From contig JAKZAN010000006.1 in assembly GCA_023053545.1 (NCBI GenBank), forward strand, positions 377,001-441,000: a DNA stretch of 64,000 bases, written 5' to 3'. A program made the position numbers and the translations under genes. Below the pieces are notes generated by a model. That model was given only the letters and a program-made list of their open reading frames with translations. It was not told the DNA's origin and made no database searches. Positions 10,333 through 22,384 of the stretch are shown one piece after another. This DNA is from Lepidurus packardi (lineage: Eukaryota; Arthropoda; Branchiopoda; Notostraca; Triopsidae). The first letter of the stretch is position 1. Each line of letters starts with the position of its first letter.

Positions 10333-13300
10333 TCATACAGCGGTAATTTTGGCATCGGCGGACATTCCGAATCCGGCGGTACTGGATAAACAAAAGGCTC
10401 TTCCTACCCAGGAAGTTTTCTTGTTTGGTAGCTTCTGTTCGATCTTGGTTTCACCTTTGGAACTGTAGCAAGGAATTAGTCCAAATTTGTAAAAAGTGGT
10501 ACAGCGGAAGGATTATGAAAGCAAGGGTACTTACTCGGTAGTGTACATCTCCCAGAGCCATGTTTCGGGAAAGTAGACTCGTTCGTCTGTGACAGCTTCT
10601 GGTGCTACCGGTACTGTTTTGGGTACTTCACTGTCTATCTCAGACGGACTTGAAGGAATGGTGTCTGGTATGGGCTGAGGGGCTGGAACTCCGTGCAAAA
10701 TTACTGGACGGTGTTTTGTGTAGAACTTAAAACAAGGTCGAGTTTGCGTTTTCCAATTAGAAATCACTAGCAGACCAGCGCCCTAAGCATCAACACGAAG
10801 TTTTACGGTAAATGATCCCAAAGAAACTACTTTTGGACTTACATCGAAAGCTTCTACAGCGTCTTGGTAATGGGAAGCGGAACTCCAGGAACCTTCAGCG
10901 TCAGATTCCGTCGTGCTAGTTGTTTCGTTTGATTCCGCTATAGTGTCGTTAATGTACCCAGTTATCGTACAGCGTATTTTTGTACATAAAAAAGATAAGA
11001 AGTAGTTGAAATCTTACATACCTGCTTCACAGTACTCGTAATCCGAGAGGGCTTGAACAGGGGACGCGTACGTTTCGATGGTAAAGGTAGTAGCAAGATC
11101 CAGGACGGTCTTGGCTGTTATCTGGCTGTCCGGTTGTATCAGCGATACTCTTTGGTCCACCACTGTCAACCCGCATAGGGAACCGGGGGTGCTGTGGAGG
11201 TTCAGACTAGCGGTCGTACCAGGGTTCTTTGACTCGGCGTCCCATTGTAGGGTTACTGCGTTCGGGAAACATTCTTCAACCGTAAAGTCGGTAAACGCTG
11301 TGACTACCTCGCCGTCTTCCCGGACGTAAAAGACCATTACTGCCGCCTTGGGATAGAAGGTAGGCATCACTTGGAACTCGAACTCTACCGCGTTCACTTG
11401 AATGGGAGACCTGAGTATGTACAGACATTAAGCATGGACCAATAGACACGTTGTACTGGCTGAATACTACTTCCAACCAGACCTTACTTTGATCCGTCCA
11501 CGGCTCCGACCAAATCCACGTCGATGGCCGCCACTTGGACCTCTTTGACGCCCTTGACCAGAATATCCCCGCGACCCGTGACAAAGTAGCGCAAGTTCAG
11601 TTTTTGTCCCACCTTTACGTTGGTTAGGTGGACTTTCATGGTCAACTTGCTGTCGCAAGCCACAGGTTTGGAACCCACGGAGGAAATACTGGCGAAACTG
11701 CCCGAAGGTGAATACGATGGCTTCGCGAATGTAAGCGTGGTCGCAGATATATTTTTGCTCGCGTCCTCGTACTTGGCCTACAGCGTGTGGTCAAATGTAT
11801 CTTAAGGATGCTTTTCAAGGATCATGGTTTGTAACACTTGAGGGAAATATTGAACTAACGTACCTCGAAAGATAAGCGAACGACTTCAGCGTTCCGTGGC
11901 AGAACAGAGTACGCAAAGTGTCCGTCTTTGTCTGTGGTAACCTTCACGCATTGCTGCACGTCCGAGTCTTGAATGGGGTCGCCCGATGAGCTGGTCAAGT
12001 TCTGGTAACCGTCTTTGACACAGACGCTTACCTGAGCATTGGCAATGGGCTTACCGCCACCTCCTTCAGCGACTTCAGACAGCAAGCCCTGTACACGTAA
12101 CCAGCCATGTAAATGTCTACGTCAATTAAAATAACTGGGAGCGAAATACGTACTTGGACCAGGTAGGGTAGACCCACTTGGAAGGTCGAGGTCCTTCTGC
12201 TGAAAGTCTCGAGGATGACATTCGATCCCTTTTCGGGTGCTACTCTAACAATGAACGTCGCGTTGTGTTTCTCTTCGGTTCCCTCTTCGGTCACGTGACC
12301 CTTAATCTACTCGTTCAACCCATCGCGAAAGAAATGTCAGATTTGAGTAAAACAGCAGACTATTTTGGATGACGAAGCTTGTACCTCGATGGTATTCCAG
12401 AGGTCGCCGCCGAGTCTCAAACGAGACAAAGGGAAAACCATCTGATGACAACCAGTGGCCTTGTCTAGGGTACCAGTTAACGTCACGGGCTCTACGGTCG
12501 GATCCGGACCAATCTCTCCGAACCATGCCAACCTTGGCAATACCTTTGCCACTACATCGACGTGCCCCAGAACTGGTTGTCCGGATGCGGACCTGGATCC
12601 CCAGTGTTAGTTAATTAACCATTTTTTTTGGACGTTTTGAAAGCTACTGACTCTGCGCAGACGCTGAAGTCGAAGGTTTCCGCGTGGTTCAGAACACTAT
12701 AAGGACCTGTGATCTTAACCTCGAAACTGGGCAGTACAAAGTCTTTCACTTCAAACCCTCTCTGTCTGATCTGACCCTTGTAATCCGTGCGGATATTCCA
12801 AACTCCCTAACAACAAAACCTGTTACCACCTTGAAAAAACCCTAGAGGAGTTTAGTAAGCTAAGAAGGTCGGAGTTACTTGAACAGCTTGCGATGACAGT
12901 TGGAACTCGTGTTGGGCTAAACCCAAGTTGGAAGTGAAATTATTCCAGTCCGCCACGATGGTATCATTAGGATCCACGATCCAAACTCGGTCAGCCTACG
13001 AATTACCACAAAGTTTAATGAAAGAGCATCAAAATGACTGCATAGAATCATCTATTATGACCAATATGCTAAATTTACCGGAAAGACCACTGTCTGGAAC
13101 AGGTGACTCACTGCTAAGGTACGGACGCGCACCAGTTGACCCGGTTTGTACAATGCTTTGTCTGTCTGGATCAGTTGCACTGGGTTTGTGGTGTGGCTCA
13201 CCACGATTGGCACACTGGACTGTATCTTCAAATCGGTGCTGGGATCATCCCATGTGACCTCCAACACTAACTCATGGGTATCGCTGTAAGCCTTATCCGG

Positions 13301-13732
13301 TACGTACAGCACCAGAGGGATACAGCTGTTGTAATCATCGATTTCTATTGAGGACTGAGTGTATTAGGATTTTCAAACCACGTCATACTTAAAAGGCAAT
13401 ACGACAAGCTCTTTACTTGGATCTATGCGACGTGGACCCCGAGCGCCAGAAAGTATCATGTACTTTGTGTCAGCGACTTGGAAATTGACTCGACCGGCAC
13501 TTTGAACTCCTTGCAGATATAAACAGAACGTTTCTTCGGTACCTGCTAATATCTGCTTGGGTCCCGTCAGTAGGAAGCCCCTATTGTTAATACAAATCTT
13601 AATAACGCGAGTGCTGATTACCAAGAATTTAAAAGGTTCTTACTTGGCTTCGGATACGGTGTCGGAGGAACTGAACCCTGAGGCTGCGAGGGTTAGGATC
13701 AAAGGGACCCACAGTGTTCGTTTTGTCAACAT
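10333..13732 (-). CDS. Truncated alpha-2-macroglobulin-like protein, copy 3 (MG1-MG6 only)
   Basis: A complete 13-exon gene encoding 842 aa. Exons, right to left: 13644-13732, 13417-13580, 13079-13344, 12879-12995, 12652-12806, 12385-12592, 12154-12306, 11864-12088, 11488-11777, 11022-11410, 10843-10937, 10535-10782, 10333-10462. The signal peptide is MLTKRTLWVPLILTLAAS. Family motifs are ECFPNAVTLQW, TPGSLCGLTVVDQRV and YFPETWLW. It ends GFGMSADAKITAV-stop, at the same point as copies 2 and 4. The exon at 10843-10937 codes for an acidic, Ser/Thr-rich segment without Lys or Arg. The following bait segment, between RPC and YFPETW, is Pro/acid-rich. The exon and phase pattern is the same as copy 2 apart from the exon 10 donor. 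It is expected to be secreted, and its function without the thioester domain is unknown. Confidence 0.92.
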
Positions 13733-13784
13733 GTTCGTCATGTGTTGCTTACGAGACTGTGGCTTTTGTGGTCGGTCGCGAGAC

Positions 13785-13800
13785 TTTTCTATAAGTGTGA
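13785..13800 (-). promoter_or_regulatory. TATA-like box of A2M copy 3
   Basis: ACTTATAGAAAAG on the minus strand, aligned with ACTTATAAAAAGG of copy 4. One substitution (TATAGA for TATAAA) weakens the box and could lower expression of copy 3 relative to copy 4. Confidence 0.6.
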
Positions 13801-15075
13801 GGAGGAATTCTAAGGCTGGTGGAGGCAGGAAAACATTAGGAGGGTACAACACAACCGCTTGTCCGATTAGAAACTGGGTTGACACGGAGCTTCCTTGTCT
13901 TCGTTGTGTGTCTAGGATAGTTTTTGTTATTTCGTATGGCGTTAAAAGTTGGAAGAACTCTGGGATAGTGAATATAAAAAAAGGCAATACCGGTTTTGGG
14001 AACTTACGTAAGAAATCCTCAGTTGATGTTCGAGGTGATAAAGCGGTTTCTTTTGTATTCACTTTGGGAATCATAAGCAGGGCTCAATGTTGGGTGTACA
14101 AAGAGGTTTTGCAGTATGGAATGAAAGACACCTATGGGAAGGTGGCTTAGAAAATTCACCAACACGTGTCGACTGTTGCTAAGTGTATAAACTAGAGAGC
14201 CCCCTGAAGAAAATGACGTAGGGAGTGTAATATATACTGTGGTCGCATACGGTTCATGGTCCATGTTTGTTTTTCAGTTAGGCAATAGGCCTTGAAGGGG
14301 CGACCACTTTCTCTGGTTCTAATCTAGGTAACGATCTTCTTTAAAGATCTTCTGTGATATTATTACATCCTCAGTATCAAGTGTTTTTTCAGTTCAAGTC
14401 TATCCAATGATTTATGCAAAGGATTGCTAATTCTTACAGACACGTCTTCCACTTTACTGTAATTTGCTGTTTTTGATTAGTTTTACAATTTTTACATTTA
14501 CAGTTTTTATTTATTTTTTTTTAAATTTAGTCTTTAGTATGATATATTGTATTATTTTTATTTATATTTATTATATTAAAAGGTTCATAGAAATTGTTTG
14601 GATGCGGGTCCAAACTTACGAACGAAATTTTAGATTGAACTTTCAGCCAAACTCTTCCTAACTTGAGGCCCTTTTTCAACCACGACTGTAACCCACTTGA
14701 AGTTGAAAGAAGGTGTCCTTTGAAACCAAAGTTGACCTCGAATGATAGATCTGTTGAATAAGATGCTACTGTGTATGTTTAGCAAGGCTTTAGATAAGCA
14801 AGACTATGGGTAAACCCTCGTCGTCCACTTCAGTTCTGAAATCACGTCTTGAGCTCCGGGGGCTAGTAAATCCCCGTGATCATGAGCCCTGGGCTTTGAG
14901 CGAAAAAGTCCAGGTCAGGTACTCAAAGAAGAAATTTGTTCACGGATCATTCTTTTTATTTTCATTATAAATAAAATGATGGGAAGCCATGGTTATTGCA
15001 GTCTAGAGGTATTATGGAAACTGTCTGGATGTGTACTCGTTCCAATATTAAGCACTGGGTAAGAGCCGGATTGCT
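13801..15075. other. Spacer between A2M copies 3 and 4
   Basis: Upstream flank of copy 3 followed by the 3' flank of copy 4. It is T-rich around 14.46-14.6 kb. On the minus strand an AATAAA sits at 14955-14960, about 116 nt past the copy 4 stop. An open frame runs upstream of the copy 3 ATG, but it is not conserved in copy 4, so I treat it as non-coding. Confidence 0.6.
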
Positions 15076-18000
15076 TCATACAGCGGTAATTTTGGCATCG
15101 GCGGACATTCCGAATCCGGCGGTACTGGATAAACAAAAGGCTCTTCCTACCCAGGAAGTTTTCTTGTTTGGTAGCTTCTGTTCGATCTTGGATTCACCTT
15201 TGGAACTGTAGCAAAGAATTAGTCCAAATTTGTAGCAAGTGGTACAGCGGAAGGATTCTAAAAGGCATTTGGTGAAGACAAGGGTACTTACTCGGTAGTG
15301 TACATCTCCCAGAGCCATGTTTCGGGAAAGTAGACTCGTTCGTCTGTGACAGCTTCTGGTGCTACCGGTACTGTTTTGGGTACTTCACTGTCTATCTCAG
15401 ACGGACTTGAAGGAATGGTGTCTGGTATGGGCTGAGGGGCTGGAACTCCGTGCAAAATTACTGGACGGTGTTTCGTATAGAACTTAAAACAAGGTCGAGT
15501 TTGCGTTTTCCAATTAGAAATCACTAGCAGACCAGCGCCCTAAGCATCAACACGAATTTTTATGGTAAATGATTCCAAAGAAACTACTTTTGGACTTACA
15601 TCGAAAGCTTCTACAGCGTCTTGGTAATGGGAAGCGGAACTCCAGGAACCTTCAGCGTCAGATTCCGTCGTGCTAGTTGTTTCGTTTGATTCCGCTATAG
15701 TGTCGTTAATGTACCCAGTTATCGTACAGCGTATTCGTAATTTTTACATAAAATAAGAAGTAGTTGGAATCTTACATACCTGCTTCACAGTACTCGTAAT
15801 CCGAGAGGGCTTGAACAGGGGACGCGTACGTTTCGATGGTAAAGGTAGTAGCAAGATCCAGGACGGTCTTGGCTGTTATCTGGCTGTCCGGTTGTATCAG
15901 CGATACTCTTTGGTCCACCACTGTCAACCCGCATAGGGAACCGGGGGTGCTGTGGAGGTTCAGACTAGCGGTCGTACCAGGGTTCTTTGACTCGGCGTCC
16001 CATTGCAGGGTTACAGCGTTCGGGAAACATTCTTCAACCGTAAAGTCGGTAAACGCTGTGACTACCTCGCCGTCTTCCCGGACGTAAAAGACCATTACTG
16101 CCGCCTTGGGATAGAAGGTAGGCATCACTTGGAACTCGAACTCTACCGCGTTCACTTGAATGGGAGACCTGAGTATGTACCGACATTAAGCATAGACCAA
16201 TAGACACGTTGTACTGGCTGAATACTACTTCCAACCAGACCTTACTTTGATCCGTCCAAGGCTCCGACCAAATCCACGTCGATGGCCGCCACTTGAACCT
16301 CTTTGACGCCCTTGACCAGAATATCCCCGCGACCCGTGACAAAGTAGCGCAAGTTCAGTTTTTGTCCCACCTTTACGTTGGTTAGGTGGACTTTCATGGT
16401 CAACTTGCTGTCGCAAGCCACAGGTTTGGAACCCACGGAGGAAATACTGGCGAAACTGCCCGAAGGTGAATACGATGGCTTCGCGAATGTAAGCGTGGTC
16501 GCCGATATGTTTTTGCTCGCGTCCTCGTACTTGGCCTACAGCGTGTGGTCAAATGTATTTTAAGCATGCTTTTGAAAGATGGTCTGTAACACTTGAGGGA
16601 TATACCGAACTAACGTACCTCGAAAGATAAGCGAACGACTTCAGCGTTCCGTGGCAGAACAGAGTACGCAAAGTGTCCGTCTTTGTCTGTGGTAACCTTC
16701 ACGCATTGCTGCACGTCCGAGTCTTGAATGGGGTCGCCCGATGAGCTGGTCAAGTTCTGGTAACCGTCTTTGACACAGACGCTTACCTGAGCATTGGCAA
16801 TGGGCTTACCGCCACCTCCTTCAGCGACTTCAGACAGCAAGCCCTGTACACGTAACCAGCCATGTAAATGTCTACGTCAATTAAAATAACTGGGAGCGAA
16901 ATACGTACTTGGACCAGGTAGGGTAGACCCACTTGGAAGGTCGAGGTCCTTCTGCTGAAAGTCTCGAGGATGACATTCGATCCCTTTTCGGGTGCTACTC
17001 TAACAATGAACGTCGCGTTGTGTTTCTCTTCGGTTCCCTCTTCGGTCACGTGACCCTTAATCTACTCGTTCAACCCATCGCGATAGAAATGTCAGATTTG
17101 AGTAAAACAGCAGACTATTTTGGATAACGAAGCTTGTACCTCGATAGTATTCCAGAGGTCGCCACTGAGTCTCAAGCGAGACAACGGGAAAACCATCTGA
17201 TGACAACCAGTGGCCTTGTCTAGGGTGCCAGTTAACGTCACGGGCTCTACGGTCGGATCCGGACCAATCTCTCCGAACCATGCCAACCTTGGCAATACCT
17301 TTGCCACTACATCGACGTGCCCCAGAACTGGTTGTCCGGATGCGGACCTGAATCCCAAGTGTTAGTTAATTAACCATTTTTTTGGACGTTTTGAAAGCTA
17401 CTGACTCTGCGCAGACGCTGAAGTCGAAGGTTTCCGCGTGGTTCAGAACACTGTAAGGACCTGTGATCTTAACCTCGAAATTAGGCAGTACAAAGTCTTT
17501 CACTTCAAACCCTCTCTGTCCGATCTGACCCTTGTAATCCGTGCGGATATTCCAAACTCCCTAACAACAAAACCTGTTACCACCTTGAAAACAACCTAGG
17601 AATGTAGTAAGCTAAGAAGGTAGGAGTTACTTACTTGAACAGCTTGCGAGGACAGTTGGAACTCGTGTTGGGCTAAACCCAAGTTGGAAGTGAAATTTTT
17701 CCAATCAGCCACGATGGTATCATTAGGATCCACGATCCAAACTCGGTCGGCCTACGAATTACCGCAAAGTTTAATAGAAGGACGTCCAATTGATCGCATA
17801 GATTATCTTTTATGACCGATATGCTAAAGTTACCGGAGTGACCACTGTCTGCAGCAGGTGACTCAATGCCAAGGTACGGACGCGCACCAATTGACCCGGT
17901 TTGTACAATGCTTTGTCAGTCTGGATCAGTTGCACTGGGTTTGTGATGTGGCTCACTACGATTGGCACCTTGGACTGTATCTTCAAATCGGTGGTGGCGT

Positions 18001-18477
18001 CATCCCATGTGACTTCCAACACTAACTCATGGGTACCGCTCTCAGCCTTATCCGGTACGTACAGCACCAGGGGGATGCAGCTGTTGTAATCATTGATTTC
18101 TGTTGAGGACTCGGTGCGTTAGGAATTTTCAAACTAATACCGTAAAGGCAATACAAGGTCTTTACTTGGATCTATGCGACGTGGACCCCGAGCGCCAAAA
18201 AATACCTTAAACTTTCTGTGAGCGACTTGGAAAGTGACCCGACCGGCACTTTGAACTCCTTGCAGATACAAACAGAAAGTTTCTTCGGTACCAGCTAGGA
18301 TCTGCTTGGGTCCCGTCAGTAGGAAGCCCCTATTGTCAATACCAATCGTGTAACGCGAGAATGTACCAAGAATTGAAAAGATTCTTACTTGGCTTCGGAT
18401 ACGGTGTCGGAGGAACTGGACACTGACGCTGCGAGGGTTAGGATCAAAGGGACCCACAGTATTCGTTTGGTCAACAT
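15076..18477 (-). CDS. Truncated alpha-2-macroglobulin-like protein, copy 4 (MG1-MG6 only)
   Basis: Near-identical duplicate of copy 3, also 13 exons and 842 aa. Exons, right to left: 18389-18477, 18166-18329, 17834-18099, 17635-17751, 17406-17560, 17140-17347, 16909-17061, 16619-16843, 16246-16535, 15780-16168, 15600-15694, 15292-15539, 15076-15205. Every exon has the same length as in copy 3, and all splice sites and the stop are intact. The signal peptide is MLTKRILWVPLILTLAAS. Most differences from copy 3 are in exons 1-6. The C-terminal exons, including the bait, are identical or nearly so. The role is as for copy 3. Confidence 0.92.
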
Positions 18478-18526
18478 GTTCGTCACGTATTGCTGACGAG
18501 ACTGTGGCTTTGGTGGTCAGTCGCGA

Positions 18527-18541
18527 GACCTTTTTATAAGT
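18527..18541 (-). promoter_or_regulatory. TATA box of A2M copy 4
   Basis: ACTTATAAAAAGG on the minus strand, about 55 bp upstream of the ATG at 18477. Confidence 0.7.
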
Positions 18542-20906
18542 GTGAGGAGGCATTTTTAGGCTGGTACAGGTAGGAAAACATTGGGAGGGTACAACACAAC
18601 CGGTTGTCCGATTAGAAACTTGGTTGACACGGAGCTTCCTTGTCTTGGGTAGTTTTTGTTATTTCGTATGGCGTTAAAAGTTGGAAGAACTCTGGGATAG
18701 TGAATGTAAAAAAAAGGCAATACCGGTTTTGGGAACTTACGTAAGAAATCCTCAGTTGATGTTCGAGGTGATAAAGCGGTTTCTTTTGTATTCACTTGGG
18801 GAATCTTAAAGCAGGGCTCAGTGTTGGGTGTAAAAAGAAGTTTGTGGAAGGAAAGACTATAGGAAGGTGGCTTGGTATTAGGAAATTCACCAACACATGT
18901 CGACTGTTGTTAAGTGTATTGACTGGAGAGCCCCCTGAAATAGAGAGCATAGGGAGTTTAGTGTATATTGTGGTCGCAGACGGTTCATGGCCAAAGTTTG
19001 TTTTTCAGTTAGGCAATAGGCCTTGAAGGGGCGACCACTTTCTCTGGTTCTAATCTAGGTAAAAATCTTTTTTTAAGAAAGATTTTTTGTGATGTTAGAT
19101 CCTCAATGTCAACGGTTTTTTCGGTTGACGTCTATCCAGTGATTTATGCAAAGGATTGCTAATTCTTACGGACAAACCTTTCACTTTATTGTAATTTCCA
19201 GTTTTTAATTAGTTTTACAGTTTTTACATTTAAAGTTTTTAATAATGAGATAGTGTATCATATTTATTTAGATTTATTATGCATAATTAGTTTTAATTAG
19301 GTAGTTATCATTGCAGCTTGCGGTAGATTGGTTCTAACTAGTCTGAGGCGGGCAGACAATATATACAGTGAAAAGTGCTTAACATGTAATCGAAGGGACC
19401 GGAGTATTTTTTCATATTTAAATGAATTCTGCTGAAATTATGCAAACACAATTACAATTATGCAAAGAAACAAGTTAATAAAAAGAAAGTTAACCGAGTT
19501 AATATTCAAGCTTACACTCGTACATTGACGGTCTATGCATTTTAAAGCACAAATAATACATTTTAGAGCATTTCAACAGACTGTTAATAAAAGTGAAATG
19601 TTTTGACTGCCCACGGACTGTTGAGGCGAGAAAGACGAGAATTTGAACTTGAGTTAGGGATGTTGCTAAGGCGATCGGGGTCCAAAACCTGGGTCCGAGC
19701 GCCAAAAACCTTCCCATTGGCAGAGGAAGACTTGAGATATTGAAGACTGATAAAAATGTGCCTTACTCGCCATCTAGTGGCGTTTAGAAGAAGCATTTAG
19801 CCTGCAGTGCCACCTAAGGGTGAATATTGGAAGTACATAGGGCAACATAGGATTGTCCCAATTCGTCTAAATGAAATACAACATAGTTTGATAATTATGG
19901 TAATGTGTAATGTATTCTAATATACACAGACTATTATTATCTCTTCAAATCACCGTCTTAGTACTAGCAGAAGAGATTACCACAGCAGTGGCCTGCCTTT
20001 CTATAAGGGTGATGGGTAATATCACTGGTGGATACTGCAGGCGTTCTAGTCTAGTCTATTTTCTTTTAGCTACGGCATTAAATCGTTGGGCTTCACACAG
20101 TAAGAAAAGGGTGATACCGGTTTGGAAACCTTAGTGTAAAAAACCTGGTCAGAATTTCCAGCGGACAACCTTCTATTTTTTTAATTCCGGGAATAGGTAG
20201 TTAGGAATCAGTGATGGGTAAAGAACATGCTTGCACGTGTCTGAGATTAGGGAGTACAGGTTTGGGTTTGGGTTTTTCCCAATCTCTTTATTGTTTTACT
20301 GAAATTTACAGCGAGTTGACTTGTTGCTAAGTGGATATTGACCAGTTGTCCTTTACTACCCTTCAAAATGGCGTCGGTTGAGGCTATACATAGTGCCATC
20401 TAGTGACGAAAATAAGAAGCGTTTAGCCTTTAACGCCATCTAGTAGCCATAAAAAAATAGATCAGCGGAATGATTTTAGTTGCCGCAATTCACTAGGTGG
20501 TAAATGGATTATTAGGTATCAAGGATTGTTATAAATTCTTCAGCAATTTAAGACAGGTCTTTCTAATTGAGAGAACATGTAATAGATTCAAATATACACG
20601 CATTCTTGAACAGAAACATAGCATAGCAAAAACCATTTGCCTTTTAAAAATCGAATCGAAAACACTTGTTGCTGCAAAAACCTGATCAGGTACGCCTAAA
20701 CAAACCATGAAGCACTCTACAGCTCAAGTCTCTACAGAATTTTAAATTAAGAAATTATTTCAAGTTTTTTCCAAGATTTCCAAGTTTTAAGAATTCTGTT
20801 CACGAGGTCTTTTGGTTTTGTTTTTTCAAGAATCAAACCAAAAGGATGAGAAGCGTGTGTGTGCGTTCCAAAAACCATACAGAGACTGTATAAATTTGTA
20901 AACTCT
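18542..20906. other. Intergenic region between the A2M cluster and TPPP
   Basis: No coding sequence is recognised. The right end of the duplicated block is near 19.25 kb. Three copies of a (T/C)GCCATCTAGT word occur at 19768, 20394 and 20434. They resemble the reverse complement of the CTCF core (CCACTAGATGGCG). Confidence 0.6.
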
Positions 20907-21765
20907 TTAATGAGTGTTATCGTACGTGTTCTTGTTGGTATATCCCGTGACGTAGCCAGCGCCCGGGGCGTCTTTCCGACCTTCTGTACCACGGCCACGC
21001 CCACCACTGTCAAACCTCTGCTTATGAGATCCAGTATACTTTGCTGAGTCGGTTAGTCGATCCACAGTGGACGATTTAGCGGCAGCCTTAATTAAATAAA
21101 CATTAAAATTAATTTAATAAAACTAATCAATTTTTCCTGAAGATTTAGTTAAATTGAATAAAATTTAAATCAGTTCATGTGAACCTTACCGTCGTTCCTG
21201 CTACCGCTGGAGAACCACATTCTACCAACTTGGTCTTTATTTCTTCAATATCTACTTTTTTGTTCTTGGACAACTCTTCTAAGAACTTTTGATAGTCTCC
21301 GAATCCTAATTTCTGGAGTCTAAAAAGCCATATTTTAATTAATTTTTGTTCAATTTGTCGTCAATTTTCTGAAATTTATGTTTATCTTAAATGTAGTAGT
21401 ATTTATTTTTGGAGCGTTTTTTTTTACTTGAGTTTCTTGAAATAGATGCCGGTATCGGTGGTGGTAATCTTCTTGCCATCGATGACTTTGGCTTGTTTCA
21501 TCCATTTGTCGCTTTGCGACAAGGAAATCGCTTTGCCGTCCGATTTAATGTCACCGAACTTGGTGTATGCCCGGAAGATTTCTAAAAGAGGCGAACAAGG
21601 CTTGCCGGAAGCAGTACCGGGACGCGCGGGAGAAGCGGGACTCGAGACTGGCGGGGTTTCAGTGGTACTACCGCCTGAGGCTTCCGGTAAGGCATGGTTC
21701 AGCGATTCGAGTGGCTGATCCTGGTTCAGCACACTACCATCTTGGCTTCCTTCTGATGTGGACAT
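20907..21765 (-). CDS. TPPP: Tubulin polymerization-promoting protein (TPPP/p25-alpha)
   Basis: Three exons, 21428-21765, 21190-21319 and 20907-21086, give 215 aa with matching phases (2, 0). The first ~65 residues are Ser/Pro/Thr-rich and probably disordered. The p25-alpha core follows (LLEIFRAYTKFGD, then GFGDYQKFLEELSKNKK). The C-terminus carries the family signature VDRLTDSAKYTGSHKQRF and GYVTGYTNKNTYD. TPPP proteins bind and bundle microtubules in the cytoplasm and are enriched in glia and ciliated cells of other animals. The ATG directly follows an acceptor-like tttttttag, so a 5'-UTR intron upstream is likely. The length is close to vertebrate TPPP1 (219 aa). Confidence 0.95.
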
Positions 21766-22384
21766 CTAAAAAATATATAAAAAAAAAGAAAAGGAAGATT
21801 TTTAGACCCTTCATTGTTGACTAACCACCAGTATTCGTCAAGGATTTTCCTTGTTACATTCTTCCAGGCTGACTAACGCAGTTGTATATGGTTAATTTCA
21901 TTGTTGCTTCGTTTGAAATCTCTGGATATTCGTTGTTCTAGCATCGACAGCCAATCACATGGGGCGTTTCTTGGTTGCTACGTCATGTAAAGGACTGAAA
22001 TTCACTGTTGGCTACATAAAAAGTGTTATATGGTGTATTTCACTGTTGCTGGGACATGAACCTATGGAGAGTCGGAGTTCCTCTAAGCCCAGTGTCGTAG
22101 TTAACTTTACTTTGTTGAAATCGTAAACTCGTGCCAGCCCAACGGGTATTGCATGGTTGTATACGAAGTAAATTTCATTATTTTCGAGAGGTAAAGAACC
22201 CTATGGTGCCTTTAAACTGTCAAATCAACACCGTAAGTTTCCCAGCTTGTGACGTAGCAACCAGGTAAAATCAGTGAATTTTGAAGGAAGTTTTGGGAAT
22301 TATGGAAAATTTCATTGTTGAAAGTTTGATTCATCTTTTCAAGTAAAGGCATTGTTATATTCTTAGATTTATTATTATATTATA
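21766..22384. other. TPPP upstream region with repeated CATTGTT words
   Basis: No gene. The motif CATTGTT (reverse AACAATG, the SOX-type core) appears at 21812, 21899, 22313 and 22350. Near-variants (cactgttg) lie near 22003 and 22045. They may be SOX sites or remnants of a short repeat, since the same word recurs near 50.84-51.14 kb. Confidence 0.45.

Larger units (their letters stand above)
9900..19250. repeat. Recent tandem duplication of a ~4.7-kb block holding A2M copies 3 and 4
   Basis: About 9.9-14.6 kb and about 14.65-19.25 kb align almost base for base through exons, most introns, promoter and upstream flank. The flank match includes the shared run ggcaataggccttgaaggg at 14281 and 19012. 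The offset is about 4758 at the 3' end and 4745 at the start codon. Differences are scattered substitutions and small indels, densest in the 3' flanks. Confidence 0.92.

Noticed and set aside
13640..14074. Long open frame running upstream of and into the copy 3 A2M start (144 aa)
   Set aside because: The extra N-terminal part overlaps the TATA-like box and is frame-shifted and interrupted in the near-identical copy 4. The signal peptide begins at the internal ATG.
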